The notes under the pieces: generated by a model
The model's input: the letters and a program-made list of their open reading frames with translations, nothing else
The model's database searches: none
What the model was told of the DNA's origin: nothing
Shown: positions 37,317 through 45,897 of the stretch, piece after piece
How positions within the stretch are numbered: the stretch's first letter is position 1
Layout: each line of letters starts with the position of its first letter
Origin: Nesterenkonia natronophila
GTDB lineage: Bacteria; Actinomycetota; Actinomycetes; Actinomycetales; Micrococcaceae
DNA length: 64,000 nucleotides
Reading direction: 5' to 3'
NCBI RefSeq assembly: GCF_003595215.1
Contig: NZ_QYZP01000002.1
Coordinates: 1-64,000 of the forward strand
Position numbers and translations under genes: made by a program

Positions 37317-37644
37317 GCCGACGAATCTGTTGTACCTCGCTGCCCTGCTGACTTCAGCGGCCTGCATCTTGCTCATCGACTGGAGGCACAGTGTCTTCAT
37401 CTTCCGAGAGCCGCTCCGCGCGAGCGTCATTCTGGTCATTGGTGCGGTCTTCTTCCTGTTGTGGGATATCGCCGGGATCGCGCTGGGGATCTTCTTTCAG
37501 GGCACAGGACCGTACATGACCGGCATAATGTTAGGGCCGGAGTTGCCGCTGGAGGAGTTGGTTTTCCTGCTGTTCCTCTGCCACATCACCATGGTGCTGG
37601 TGTTGGGTTCTCAGAGGGTGTTGGAGAGGAGGGCCAAGTCATGA
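37306..37644 (+). CDS. crtYe: C50 carotenoid cyclase subunit CrtYe-like
   Basis: Heterodimeric lycopene-cyclase subunit of 112 residues with three membrane helices. The acidic pair in LGPELPLEELVFLLFL (P-x-E-E type) is typical of the CrtYc/CrtYe domain. GTG at 37306 overlaps crtI by 11 bases and follows GTGGAGG. With the next gene it cyclises the elongated C50 backbone. Whether the rings are epsilon (decaprenoxanthin), gamma (sarcinaxanthin) or beta cannot be told from the sequence by eye. Confidence 0.9.
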   Translation: MPVEPTNLLYLAALLTSAACILLIDWRHSVFIFREPLRASVILVIGAVFFLLWDIAGIALGIFFQGTGPYMTGIMLGPELPLEELVFLLFLCHITMVLVLGSQRVLERRAKS

Positions 37645-37979
37645 CTTACGTGGTACTTTCGGCAGGCTTCCTTGCGGTGGCGGCTCTCATCGCCGGGGGG
37701 GCGCTCGTCATACACCGTCGGACTGGGGGTCCCGCAGACTTCTCCTGGCAGGCGGTGGCGATCGCAACAGCGGTGCTGCTGTTGCTCACCGCTGTCTTCG
37801 ACAACGTGATTATCGGCGTCGGACTCGTCGACTATTCGGAAGAGCACATTTCGGGCGTGCGTTTGGGCGTGGCGCCGATTGAAGACTTCAGCTACTCGAT
37901 CGCGGCTGTGCTTCTGCTCCCGGCGCTGTGGGTGTTGCTCGGTCGGGTGCAGACCCGCAGGAGAGCCGATGCTCACTGA
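37641..37979 (+). CDS. crtYf: C50 carotenoid cyclase subunit CrtYf-like
   Basis: Second cyclase subunit, 112 residues, three membrane helices. The family segment GVAPIEDFSYSIAAVLLLP carries the P-x-E-D motif. ATG overlaps the previous stop (ATGA), with GGAGAGGAGGG upstream. It must pair with CrtYe to be active, as known for the Corynebacterium and Micrococcus enzymes. Confidence 0.9.
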   Translation: MTYVVLSAGFLAVAALIAGGALVIHRRTGGPADFSWQAVAIATAVLLLLTAVFDNVIIGVGLVDYSEEHISGVRLGVAPIEDFSYSIAAVLLLPALWVLLGRVQTRRRADAH

Positions 37980-38826
37980 CATGCTCCGCTCATCACGCCC
38001 GCTGAGTTGGATCAACACCGGGTATCCATTCGCTGTGGCCTACGTGCTGACCGCTGGCGAAATCGACGCCGCGCTCATCATTGGCACGCTGTTCTTCCTC
38101 ATTCCTTATAACTTGGCCATGTACGGCATCAATGACGTCTTCGACTACGCTTCAGATGTCGCCAACCCTCGCAAGGGTGGCGCCGAAGGCGCACTTCTCG
38201 CACCGCGCCTCCACAAACCGGTCTTACTTGCCTCCGCGGCAGTCTGTCTGCCTTTCGTCGCAGCGTTGATTCTGCTCGGCACGTGGCACTCCTGGATCGT
38301 GCTGGCCTGCAGTCTCTTCGCTGTGGTGGCGTACTCGGCACCTCCGCTGCGATTCAAAGAAATCCCAGGATTGGACTCGTTGACCTCGAGTGTGCACTTC
38401 GTCAGCCCTGCGGTATATGGACTCGTCTTGGCGGGAGCCAGCATTGACCTGGTTACTCTTTGCATCCTGACCGCTTTCCTGCTCTGGGGCATGGCAAGCC
38501 ACGCGTTCGGGGCAGTCCAGGACATCGCCCCCGACCGCGCCGCCGGTATCAAATCCATTGCCACAGCGCTGGGAGCTCAGAAAACTGTCCGTTCCGCCAT
38601 GGCCCTCTGGGCAGCTGCTGGCCTGCTGATGCTCGGTGTCGGATGGCCCGGGGCGCTCGCCGGGCTCTTGGCTCTGCCCTATCTTGCAGCGGCGGCGCCA
38701 TATCGAAATCTCACCGATCACCAGGCTGGCCGGGTGCACGGTGGTTGGCGCCACTTCCTGTGGATCAACTACGCGGTTGGAGCTGCCCTGACCCTTCTTC
38801 TCTTCCGAATATTCGGTTCTCCATGA
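37969..38826 (+). CDS. crtEb: Lycopene elongase (UbiA-type prenyltransferase)
   Basis: Adds C5 units to both ends of lycopene, giving the C50 flavuxanthin-type backbone. The 285-residue membrane protein of the UbiA family has eight or so helices and two Asp-rich motifs, NDVFDYASD (about 57-65) and QDIAPDRAAG (about 184-193). It overlaps crtYf by 11 bases. It defines this operon as C50 rather than C40 carotenoid synthesis. Confidence 0.94.
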   Translation: MLTDMLRSSRPLSWINTGYPFAVAYVLTAGEIDAALIIGTLFFLIPYNLAMYGINDVFDYASDVANPRKGGAEGALLAPRLHKPVLLASAAVCLPFVAALILLGTWHSWIVLACSLFAVVAYSAPPLRFKEIPGLDSLTSSVHFVSPAVYGLVLAGASIDLVTLCILTAFLLWGMASHAFGAVQDIAPDRAAGIKSIATALGAQKTVRSAMALWAAAGLLMLGVGWPGALAGLLALPYLAAAAPYRNLTDHQAGRVHGGWRHFLWINYAVGAALTLLLFRIFGSP

Positions 38827-38892
38827 TGTGGCAGTCCGCTGAGCGTGCCTGCCGGAGGTCCAACTCATCCCCACGCAGAAAGGAACCTGATC

Positions 38893-40083
38893 ATGACTGA
38901 GACAACACGCGGTGCTGCAGAGGTGCCGCACGCCAATGAGGCCTCGGTGGCCGGCCCTCCGCACGTGTCCGAGCCCCAAGAATACGACGCAATTCTGCTG
39001 GCCGGTTTTGGCGGACCGGAGGGTCAGGAGGATGTCATCCCCTTCCTGCGTAACGTGACTCGGGGCCGCGGCATCCCGGATGAGCGTTTGGAAGAGGTCG
39101 CCACGCACTACCGACACTTCGGTGGTGTCAGCCCCATCAACGAACATAACCGTCAGCTGCGTGCAGCGTTGGTGGAGGAGCTGCGGGAACGAGGAATGAC
39201 ATACCCGGTGTACTGGGGGAACCGCAACTGGGACCCCTACTTGGAAGATGCGGTGAAAGAAGCCGCAGCCAATGGGCACACCCGCCTTCTGGCATTTGCG
39301 ACCAGTGCATACAGCTCCTATTCGAGCTGCCGCCAGTATCGGGAGGACTTCGCCCGGGCCATCACTGACACCGGTTTGGCGGGGGTGGTGCGCATTGACA
39401 AAATTAGGCAGTTCTTTGACGTGCCCGGTTTCGTTCAGCCGTTCGCCGAAGGCGTGGCGGCAGCCCTCCACGAGTTCGCCGACGACGGACTGGCCCCGGA
39501 GGAGATCCGAATACTGTTCGCCACTCACAGCATTCCCACTGCCGATGCGGAGCGGTCGGGCCCCCGGGAGCTCGGCCTGGGGGAAGGGGGCGCCTACGCC
39601 GCGCAGCACAAAGCTGTCGGTGCCCAAATTATGGAGCAGCTGACCGAAGAGGGCAAAGCCGATCATGGGACTCGATGGGAGTTGGTGTACCAGTCACGTT
39701 CGGGTCCACCGACTCAGCCGTGGCTGGAGCCGGATGTATGTGATCGCATTGCAGAGCTTCCTGCGGAGGGAGTCAAGGCCGTCGCGGTGGTTCCCCTCGG
39801 GTTCCTCAGCGACCATATGGAGGTGCTCTGGGACCTCGACAACGAGGCACTTGAGGCAGCCCAGGAGGCTGGCCTGAAGGCCACCCGGACGCCCACCCCG
39901 GGAGTGCATCATGCATTTGTCAGCAGCGTCGTGGACTTGCTGCAGGAGCGCATGGCAGCTGTTCCGCCCGAGGAGCGGCCCCACGTGACGGAGCTTGGGC
40001 CATGGTTCGATGTATGCCGTCCGGGCTGCTGTGAGAATGTCCGACTGGGCTTCCGCCCCGCAGCGGCAGGGATCGCGCCCTGA
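38893..40083 (+). CDS. hemH: Ferrochelatase (coproporphyrin III type)
   Basis: Inserts iron into the porphyrin. In actinobacteria this is normally the coproheme route (CpfC). The 396-residue protein has the first core AILLAGFGGPEGQEDV, the metal-site histidine in LFATHSIPTADAE, and a late VVPLGFLSDHMEVLWDLD. Cysteines in SSYSSCRQY and the tail WFDVCRPGCCENV match the four ligands of the [2Fe-2S] cluster known in actinobacterial members. ATG at 38893 follows AAAGGAA. It lies 66 bases after crtEb and may be co-transcribed with the crt genes. Confidence 0.95.
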   Translation: MTETTRGAAEVPHANEASVAGPPHVSEPQEYDAILLAGFGGPEGQEDVIPFLRNVTRGRGIPDERLEEVATHYRHFGGVSPINEHNRQLRAALVEELRERGMTYPVYWGNRNWDPYLEDAVKEAAANGHTRLLAFATSAYSSYSSCRQYREDFARAITDTGLAGVVRIDKIRQFFDVPGFVQPFAEGVAAALHEFADDGLAPEEIRILFATHSIPTADAERSGPRELGLGEGGAYAAQHKAVGAQIMEQLTEEGKADHGTRWELVYQSRSGPPTQPWLEPDVCDRIAELPAEGVKAVAVVPLGFLSDHMEVLWDLDNEALEAAQEAGLKATRTPTPGVHHAFVSSVVDLLQERMAAVPPEERPHVTELGPWFDVCRPGCCENVRLGFRPAAAGIAP

Positions 40084-40113
40084 GGCTGGGCATCTGGTCC
40101 TGGCTAACTCTGC

Positions 40114-40150
40114 GCAGCGCTGGTGGGCCCGTTGGGACCACCAGCGCTGC
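40114..40150. terminator. Bidirectional terminator, hemH / MMPL
   Basis: GCAGCGCTGGTGG and CCACCAGCGCTGC pair perfectly over 13 bp, with further GC pairing inside. It sits between two converging genes. Confidence 0.88.
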
Positions 40151-40153
40151 CAT

Positions 40154-42340
40154 TTAGACCCGCTCTGGGATTCTCGCGGTGCGGTCAGCGCCCTGAGCGG
40201 CTTCGTGCTGGCGATGAATTTGGGACGGCCACCAGAAGCGCCCGCCCAGATCGACGCCTAGCGCCGGGATCAGGAGGGTGCGGACTATCAGGGTGTCTAT
40301 CAGGACACCGAGGGAGACCAGGAAGGCCAACTGGACCATGAACATCAGGGGCAGCACTGCCAGTGCAGCGAACGTCGCTGCCAGTACTACGCCGGCACTG
40401 GTGATGACTCCGCCGGTAATGACCAGTGAATGCAGCAGACCTTCCCGTGCGCCGCGCAGTGGAGTCTCCTCGCGCGCTCGAGTGGTGAGGAAGATGCTGT
40501 AGTCCACGCCAAGGGCGGTGAGGAACACGAAGCCGAACAGCGGCACGGTGGGGTCAGCGCCCGGGAAGCCGAAGACGTAGTTGAATACCAGGGCGGAAAT
40601 GCCTAGGGCGGCCAAATAAGACAGCACAGTGGTGACCAGCAGCAGCACCGGGGCAACCAGTGATCGCAGCAGAATCACCAAGAACACCAGAATCACGGCG
40701 AGGACGATTGGGATGATGGTCAGCAGGTCGTCCTGTGCTGTCTCATTGGTATCCAGCTGGGTGGCGGTCGTGCCACCGGTAAGGGCCTGACCATCCAACT
40801 CCTGCAATTCGTCTCGCAGTTCACGGATGGTGTTCTCCGCAGCCAGTGAATCACCCGCGTCGGTGAGAGTGACTGACAGCTCCACGAAACCGGCGGCTTC
40901 GGCGGCTTCGGCAGGGGACTGGGCGGGGGAGCCTTCCTCGGAGACAAGGTAGGCCTCACCGACTCCGTCGACAGACTGTACGATCGTCAGTGCCTCGGCC
41001 GCTTCATCAGCTGGGGCGTAGACATCGGTCGGCGCACCCGTCCCGGCATCGAAGTGCCGTTCCAACATCTCCTGACCGGACTTCGCGTCAGTCTCGCCAA
41101 GCACGAGCTGAGACTGCGGGACGCCTTCTGCCCGCAGATCCAACACGCCAGCGGAGCCGCCCAGCAGCAGGAGGGTGACAAGCACCCAAATGGTACGGGG
41201 ACGGCGGCGGACAAGCGACGCCGCGGCTGTCCACAAACGGGCCTGCTTGCGTTCCTGACGGCGCTGGCGCCTGCCGGGCTCCGACGCGGAAACCGCCGCC
41301 GCTGCGCGGGGCGTTTTGGGCCAGAACACTGGCCGACCGAGCAGGGCTAGCAAAGCAGGGAGGAACGTCAGCGTCGCGATCATGGCAAAGACGATGCCGG
41401 CGCTGGCCACAGGTCCCAGGGCGCGGTTGGAGTTCAGGTCTGAGAAGAGTAGGGCCAGCAGGGCTACCGCGACAGTTCCTCCGGAGGCCAGGATCGCGGG
41501 TAGGGAACGGCGCCACGCCAGCCAAAGCGCTGAGAACCGATCTTCTCGGTGCAGCAGTTCTTCTCGATATCGAGCGACAAGCAGAAGGGAATAGTCGGTG
41601 GCAGCACCGATAACCAGTATGGAGAGGATGCCCTGCGCTTGACCATTGAGCTGGATCCACTCCATCTGTGCCATGTAGTAGATCACGACGATCGCTGCAC
41701 ACAGCGCAGCCATGGAAGAGAGCAACACCAGGAACGGCAACATCACGGAGCGGTAGACCAGCACCAGAATAATGGACACCGCGACCACTGCTACCAGCAG
41801 CAGTAGGCCGTCGATGCCGGAGAAAGCTTCGGCGAAGTCGTCGGAGAGGGCAGCCGGCCCCGTCACATGCGCTGTCCACTCATTCTCCGGCAAGAGGTCT
41901 TCGACGGCGGCCCTGAGGCCGTCCACCGCCCCTTCCTCAACGGCTTGATCGTCCATCAGGACCAAGATCTGCGCGGCTTCCCCATCCTCAGAGACTTGAG
42001 GGGGCAGCACCTGAACTGCGCCCTCGAGGTCGGCGAACTCGCCAGAGGCGGCCTCCAAGGCGGACAACTGCTGCTCGGTGACCTCGCTGGCAGACGGTTC
42101 CGCTACGACTGTCGCGGGGACGGCGTCGTCGTCGGAAAACTCCTGACTCAATTCCAGCGCCAAAGTGGATTCGGCGTCGGCAGGCAGGAAGGTGGTCTGA
42201 TCATTAGAGATCACTTCCGAGACTTTGCCGAATGTCTGGCCCCCGACGGCCGTGATGGCAAGCCAGACCAAGACCGCGATGGCGGGTAGCAGAATTCGAG
42301 CCCAACGGAGAACCTTGCCGCCCTCGCGCGTAGTGTTCAA
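40154..42340 (-). CDS. MMPL family RND-type transporter
   Basis: Large membrane transporter of 728 residues with two repeats of a long extracytoplasmic loop plus five to six helices. The first helix is at about 12-32, helices cluster at about 170-330 and 555-720, and a basic cytoplasmic stretch is at about 345-370. GAATDYSLLLVARYREEL and ALGVDYSIFLTTRAREE are the paired Asp-Tyr motifs of proton relay in this family. The substrate is unknown; relatives export lipids or drugs. The start is TTG at 42340 with GAGAGG upstream. Confidence 0.9.
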   Translation of the reverse strand: MNTTREGGKVLRWARILLPAIAVLVWLAITAVGGQTFGKVSEVISNDQTTFLPADAESTLALELSQEFSDDDAVPATVVAEPSASEVTEQQLSALEAASGEFADLEGAVQVLPPQVSEDGEAAQILVLMDDQAVEEGAVDGLRAAVEDLLPENEWTAHVTGPAALSDDFAEAFSGIDGLLLLVAVVAVSIILVLVYRSVMLPFLVLLSSMAALCAAIVVIYYMAQMEWIQLNGQAQGILSILVIGAATDYSLLLVARYREELLHREDRFSALWLAWRRSLPAILASGGTVAVALLALLFSDLNSNRALGPVASAGIVFAMIATLTFLPALLALLGRPVFWPKTPRAAAAVSASEPGRRQRRQERKQARLWTAAASLVRRRPRTIWVLVTLLLLGGSAGVLDLRAEGVPQSQLVLGETDAKSGQEMLERHFDAGTGAPTDVYAPADEAAEALTIVQSVDGVGEAYLVSEEGSPAQSPAEAAEAAGFVELSVTLTDAGDSLAAENTIRELRDELQELDGQALTGGTTATQLDTNETAQDDLLTIIPIVLAVILVFLVILLRSLVAPVLLLVTTVLSYLAALGISALVFNYVFGFPGADPTVPLFGFVFLTALGVDYSIFLTTRAREETPLRGAREGLLHSLVITGGVITSAGVVLAATFAALAVLPLMFMVQLAFLVSLGVLIDTLIVRTLLIPALGVDLGGRFWWPSQIHRQHEAAQGADRTARIPERV

Positions 42341-42521
42341 TTTTCGCCTCTCACTGGACCATTATTCGCGGTTATTCTACGGTGATCATTGACACTTCCG
42401 GCACTGCTCAGATCCAAATCCTCTCCTGGCGAAGTGGGCAGAGAGTCCACCCCGGTCCGATGAGTGGCGGCCGGGGACTGCTCCACGTGAAACCTATCGA
42501 CCAAACTGGGAGAGACTGAGA

Positions 42522-43616
42522 TTGTCACCTGAAAGCAGTTCCCCCTCCGCCCAACGTCCCGCGTCGAGCCGGATGCGCATATCTGCTCTGGACGCGGCTC
42601 GGGGCCTTGCTATCCTCGGCATGATCGCCATCAACGTCGGTCCGCGAGGCGGAGACTCTGTGGTGGAGCTGCTCTACAGGGCTCCTCACGGGCGGGCGTC
42701 CTTACTGTTCGTCCTGCTGGGCGGGATCGGTTTTGCTCTGCTGACGCGCAGTAGCTGGCAGGGGGGCGCTTCACTGCCTTGGGGAAAGGTGCTTTGGAGG
42801 GCGGCATTGCTGATGGCGGTCGGGCTGCTGCTGCAGGAACTCGACCATGGGATCCGGGTCATCCTGACGACCTACGCTGCGCTCTTTCTTATTGGGCTAC
42901 CCCTGGTGCGAGTCAGCGGACGAGTTCTCCTCCTGCTCGCTGGACTCAGTGTCAGCATCGGCCCCGTGCTGTGGATCGTGGCGCAGGAGCATACAGACAA
43001 GGCGTTTGACCGGGATCCCGTCACAGCGGCGTCACCCCTGTGGGAGATCGTCACCGGAACCCTGCTCACCGGACCGTACCCTGCCGTCGTGTGGGCAGCA
43101 CCTTTTCTGTTCGGTATGTGGCTGGGCCGTCAAGATCTCACCGACTCTAAGGTGACCACTCGATTGGTGATGTGGGGAGCTCTTGCCGCCTTATTGACCC
43201 GCGCGGTGTCTTTCGCGTTGATCTCAGCGTTCGGTGAGCCCACCAGTCATACCGCATGGCAGCGGCTCGTCAGTGACGTGGCTCATTCCGAGATGCCTTT
43301 ATGGGTGCTCGGCAGTACCGGCGCAGCAGTCTTTGTGCTCGGCTTGTGTCTCAAGGTTCGCGACTGGAACCGGGCTGGCACAAGACCCCTGGTGGCGCTG
43401 GGGCGAACCGCCCTGACTGCTTATGTCGTCCACCTGATCGTTCTCGCTCTGATTGTGCGTCCAGGTCCCGATACCCTGATCGGCGGAGTAACAACCACTT
43501 TGGCGCTGGGGGCGGGACTGATGCTTTTCGCCGTGCTGTGGTTGCTGGTGTTCAAAAGGGGTCCGCTGGAGGTTCTGCTTACTCTGCCGCGGCTCCGTGC
43601 CGATGCGCGAGGTTAG
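42522..43616 (+). CDS. DUF418 / heparan-acetyltransferase-like membrane protein
   Basis: A 364-residue polytopic protein with about ten helices. The first segment RISALDAARGLAILGMIAINVG and the late ALGRTALTAYVVHLIV fit the DUF418/HGSNAT-like group (YeiB type), which may acylate extracellular sugars, but no substrate is known. The start is TTG at 42522 after GGGAGAG. It is divergent from the MMPL transporter across 181 bases. Confidence 0.87.
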   Translation: MSPESSSPSAQRPASSRMRISALDAARGLAILGMIAINVGPRGGDSVVELLYRAPHGRASLLFVLLGGIGFALLTRSSWQGGASLPWGKVLWRAALLMAVGLLLQELDHGIRVILTTYAALFLIGLPLVRVSGRVLLLLAGLSVSIGPVLWIVAQEHTDKAFDRDPVTAASPLWEIVTGTLLTGPYPAVVWAAPFLFGMWLGRQDLTDSKVTTRLVMWGALAALLTRAVSFALISAFGEPTSHTAWQRLVSDVAHSEMPLWVLGSTGAAVFVLGLCLKVRDWNRAGTRPLVALGRTALTAYVVHLIVLALIVRPGPDTLIGGVTTTLALGAGLMLFAVLWLLVFKRGPLEVLLTLPRLRADARG

Positions 43617-43653
43617 CCCGGACATCCAACCAGACCACCACGCCTGGCTCGGG

Positions 43654-43713
43654 TTTCATAAGGATCCACTAACGATGTTTCTTCATTTCATAAGGATGCT
43701 CTAACAATGTCTC
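43654..43713 (+). repeat. Tandem 28-bp repeat carrying AAGGAT...ATG
   Basis: TTTCATAAGGAT, three variable bases, CTAAC, one variable base and ATGT are repeated with a 32-base step (43654-43681 and 43686-43713). Each copy contains a Shine-Dalgarno-like AAGGAT followed by an ATG. The first ATG (43675) opens a 9-codon frame ending at 43704; the second (43707) opens a 5-codon frame ending in TAG. Confidence 0.8.
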
Positions 43714-44123
43714 CCTCAGCGTAGACAAGCGCACATGAGTCTGAGGCAATCGTCGCGCTGGACGTGGCTGCCCTAGCGGAAGACATTCGGGAGGCACATC
43801 ATTCAGAGATCGATCACATGGAGAAGTGGATGGAGAGGTGGGGGCACGAACCAGACGAGCATGGGAGCCATGGAGATCCATCTCATGGGCATCACGGCAT
43901 GAGGAGCCATGAGGAGCTCGAGGACCTCGAGAGTGCCCACGGCCATGGAGCCTCACGACTCTACCTGGAGCAAATGATCGATCATCATGAAGGCGCGGTA
44001 AGCATGGCCGAAGAACATCTGAGGGAGGGGGAGCACTCAGGGGTCCACGAACTTTCCGAGGACGTCATCGCAGATCAAAGAGCTGAAGTCGAGCACATGG
44101 AAGAAATGCTCGGCGATTTCTGA
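43707..44123 (+). pseudogene. DUF305 protein, N-terminally broken
   Basis: The frame from GTG at 43764 encodes the last two thirds of a DUF305 protein: LAEDIREAHHSEIDHMEKWM, then a His/Glu-rich insert, then YLEQMIDHHEGAVSMAEEHL and a closing ADQRAEVEHM. Full DUF305 proteins have an export signal and a first M-x-x-H-H motif before this part; both are missing. The same frame has ATG at 43707 with an AAGGAT site, but it is stopped by TAG after five codons (43722-43724). I read this as a decayed gene, though re-initiation at GTG 43764 could give a 119-residue cytoplasmic protein. DUF305 genes often accompany copper or metal loci. Confidence 0.65.
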
Positions 44124-44195
44124 TGCCATGCGCAGATCACGCCCGAGGGAGCACACGATCTCATCACCGTGCATTGCGCAGATCGCTGTGTAGCC

Positions 44196-44522
44196 TCATT
44201 CAGGGGCTGTGCTGTCCGCGATCCACTGCAGGTAGGAGTCCCCGCCAGCGATGATCGGCTGCACGATCAACTCAGGTTCGTCGAATGAGTGCTCCTGGGA
44301 GAGAAACATCTTGATCCCCGGAAGGGATGCGGCCGTAGTCTTCAGCGTCAGCAGAAACTCCGGGTCATGATGCGTCTCACCCTCCCATCGGTAGTAGCTG
44401 CGAACCTCGGAGACCTGCACGCAGGCGGCCAACTGCTGCTCCACTGCGGCAGAGGCAAGCTTCTCGGCTTCGGCGGCGGTATCGGTGGTTGTCTGCACAG
44501 TCACAAAATCTGGGGTGTCCAT
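44196..44522 (-). CDS. cutA: CutA1-type divalent cation tolerance protein
   Basis: A 108-residue trimeric ferredoxin-like protein of the CutA1 family, linked to metal tolerance but without a firmly known reaction. The core LASAAVEQQLAACVQV, YRWEGETHHDPEFLL and the C-terminal YLQWI segment are canonical. ATG at 44522 fits the family start; a GTG 15 bases upstream is possible. It is divergent from the CoA-binding protein over 40 bases. Confidence 0.93.
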   Translation of the reverse strand: MDTPDFVTVQTTTDTAAEAEKLASAAVEQQLAACVQVSEVRSYYRWEGETHHDPEFLLTLKTTAASLPGIKMFLSQEHSFDEPELIVQPIIAGGDSYLQWIADSTAPE

Positions 44523-44562
44523 ACTCCCAGTGTGCACGAGGCTGCTCAGCTATCGTGGGTAG

Positions 44563-44988
44563 ATGGTTTCCACCAGCGACTACCAGGACCCGGCGACCAT
44601 ACGCCGCTTGCTGAGCACCATGGGTCGCTGGGCGATCGTGGGCCTCAGCCCTAACACTCGCCGCCCTGCACACGGCGTCTCCCTGATGATTCGTGACCGT
44701 CTAGGCATGGAGATCATTCCGGTGAATCTTGCTGGTCAAGGCGTGCACGGAGAAGCCGGCTACCGCACGTTGGCTGAGATCGACGGAGAGATCGATGTCG
44801 TCGACTGTTTCGTCAACTCGCAGAAGGTCGGGCCGGTGGTAGACCAGGCGATCGAGGTAGGAGCTAAGGCGGTGTGGCTGCAGGTTGGGGTGGTGGATTA
44901 TGAGGCGGCCGCCCGCGCCAGGGACGCCGGGCTCGACGTAGTGATGGACACCTGCCCTGTGATTGAAGCCCCAAAATTTGGCTTGTGA
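44563..44988 (+). CDS. CoA-binding domain protein (YccU-like)
   Basis: A 141-residue single-domain Rossmann-like protein of the CoA-binding family, related to the N-terminal domain of succinyl-CoA synthetase alpha. GRWAIVGLSPNTRRPAHGVS is the nucleotide loop; AVWLQVGVVDYEAAARA and VMDTCPVIE are conserved late blocks. The biochemical role is unknown. Confidence 0.9.
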   Translation: MVSTSDYQDPATIRRLLSTMGRWAIVGLSPNTRRPAHGVSLMIRDRLGMEIIPVNLAGQGVHGEAGYRTLAEIDGEIDVVDCFVNSQKVGPVVDQAIEVGAKAVWLQVGVVDYEAAARARDAGLDVVMDTCPVIEAPKFGL

Positions 44989-45066
44989 CCAGGCGCACCC
45001 CGCTCAGCGCGCCAATTCGGCGACCTCGAACTCGTCGGTGGTGGGCCGCCGCGACTTGCCGTCTTG

Positions 45067-45139
45067 TGCCCCAGGCAGGATTCGAACCTGCGACACCCAC
45101 TTTAGGAGAGTGGTGCTCTATCCCCTGAGCTACTGAGGC
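45067..45139 (-). tRNA. tRNA-Arg (CCT)
   Basis: On the minus strand, acceptor GCCTCAG pairs with CTGGGGC, the D-arm is TAGCTCAGGGGATAGAGC, loop CTCCTAA on CCACT/AGTGG gives anticodon CCT, and the T-arm is GCAGGTTCGAATCCTGC. Discriminator A is followed by CAA, so CCA is not encoded, unlike the other three tRNAs here. Confidence 0.95.
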
Positions 45140-45176
45140 TTGGCGTGCTGGAAACAGCACCCGTCCATGGTAGCCG

Positions 45177-45812
45177 CTATGCGGGATTTCGGCGCGGCTG
45201 CCTGCCGGTCTGGATGAAATCACGCAGCACCACGGCGATCACGGTGACCCCGATGGTCCCTAGGAGTATCCAACTGAGCGTGGTCATCACAGAACTCAAC
45301 GCCACGGCCCCCGTGTCCACGGGATCCTGGGTGAGAATGCCGTCGATGAGGAAATTCTCGGCGATATCGACGGCAGCGAAGACCGCCGCACCAGCCACTG
45401 CGATCCATCGCCACCAGCCGTGCGCCAACAATCCGAGCGTTGCCCACGTGGACAGGAAAACCGTCACTGGAAATACGATCCCAGCGGTCTTGTGGAGGAA
45501 GTTCAGCTGTCCTTCAGCGTCACTCTCAAAGGCTGTCTGCAGAGCTGCGATGTCAGCGGCGTCGTAACCGGTGAATCGAGCGCCAGGCATGGACAGCCCA
45601 TCGGCGAAGTAGCTCATTTGCGGCATCGCATAAGCGTGCAGATACAGCCCCATGAACACGGTGACCCCCAACAGCGCGTAGACCAGAATGCGGGGCGAGC
45701 CTTCCGTCTGCGGAGCGGATTGTGCGCTGCGTTGGCCGGGACGCAGCGGTCCGCTGGCGCCGTCTCCGCTGCGCTGCGGGTTGCCACGATTCTTCTTCCG
45801 CCGCTTGGACAT
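45177..45812 (-). CDS. Polytopic membrane protein of unknown function
   Basis: A 211-residue protein I cannot assign. A very basic start (MSKRRKKNRG) and a proline/serine-rich stretch precede four predicted helices (about 43-62, 112-132, 137-157, 177-200). ATG at 45812 follows GGGAGGA, which sets the start well inside the longer open frame. It stands between tRNA-Arg and pcrA, with which it is divergent. The basic N terminus is probably cytoplasmic. Confidence 0.78.
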   Translation of the reverse strand: MSKRRKKNRGNPQRSGDGASGPLRPGQRSAQSAPQTEGSPRILVYALLGVTVFMGLYLHAYAMPQMSYFADGLSMPGARFTGYDAADIAALQTAFESDAEGQLNFLHKTAGIVFPVTVFLSTWATLGLLAHGWWRWIAVAGAAVFAAVDIAENFLIDGILTQDPVDTGAVALSSVMTTLSWILLGTIGVTVIAVVLRDFIQTGRQPRRNPA

Positions 45813-45897
45813 GGCTCCATCCTCCCAGACCTGACTGTGGTCACGGGCTCTGAGCGCGGAGGAGGACCTCCGGCGGCGCAAGTAGACTGGAGAGGAT

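Noticed and set aside
38224..39666. 480-codon frame antisense to crtEb and hemH
   Set aside because: It runs across two well-defined genes on the other strand and has no recognisable domains; long antisense frames are common in GC-rich genomes.
43669..43956. 95-codon minus-strand frame over the DUF305 region
   Set aside because: It is antisense to the recognisable DUF305 body and its composition reflects the complement of His/Glu codons.
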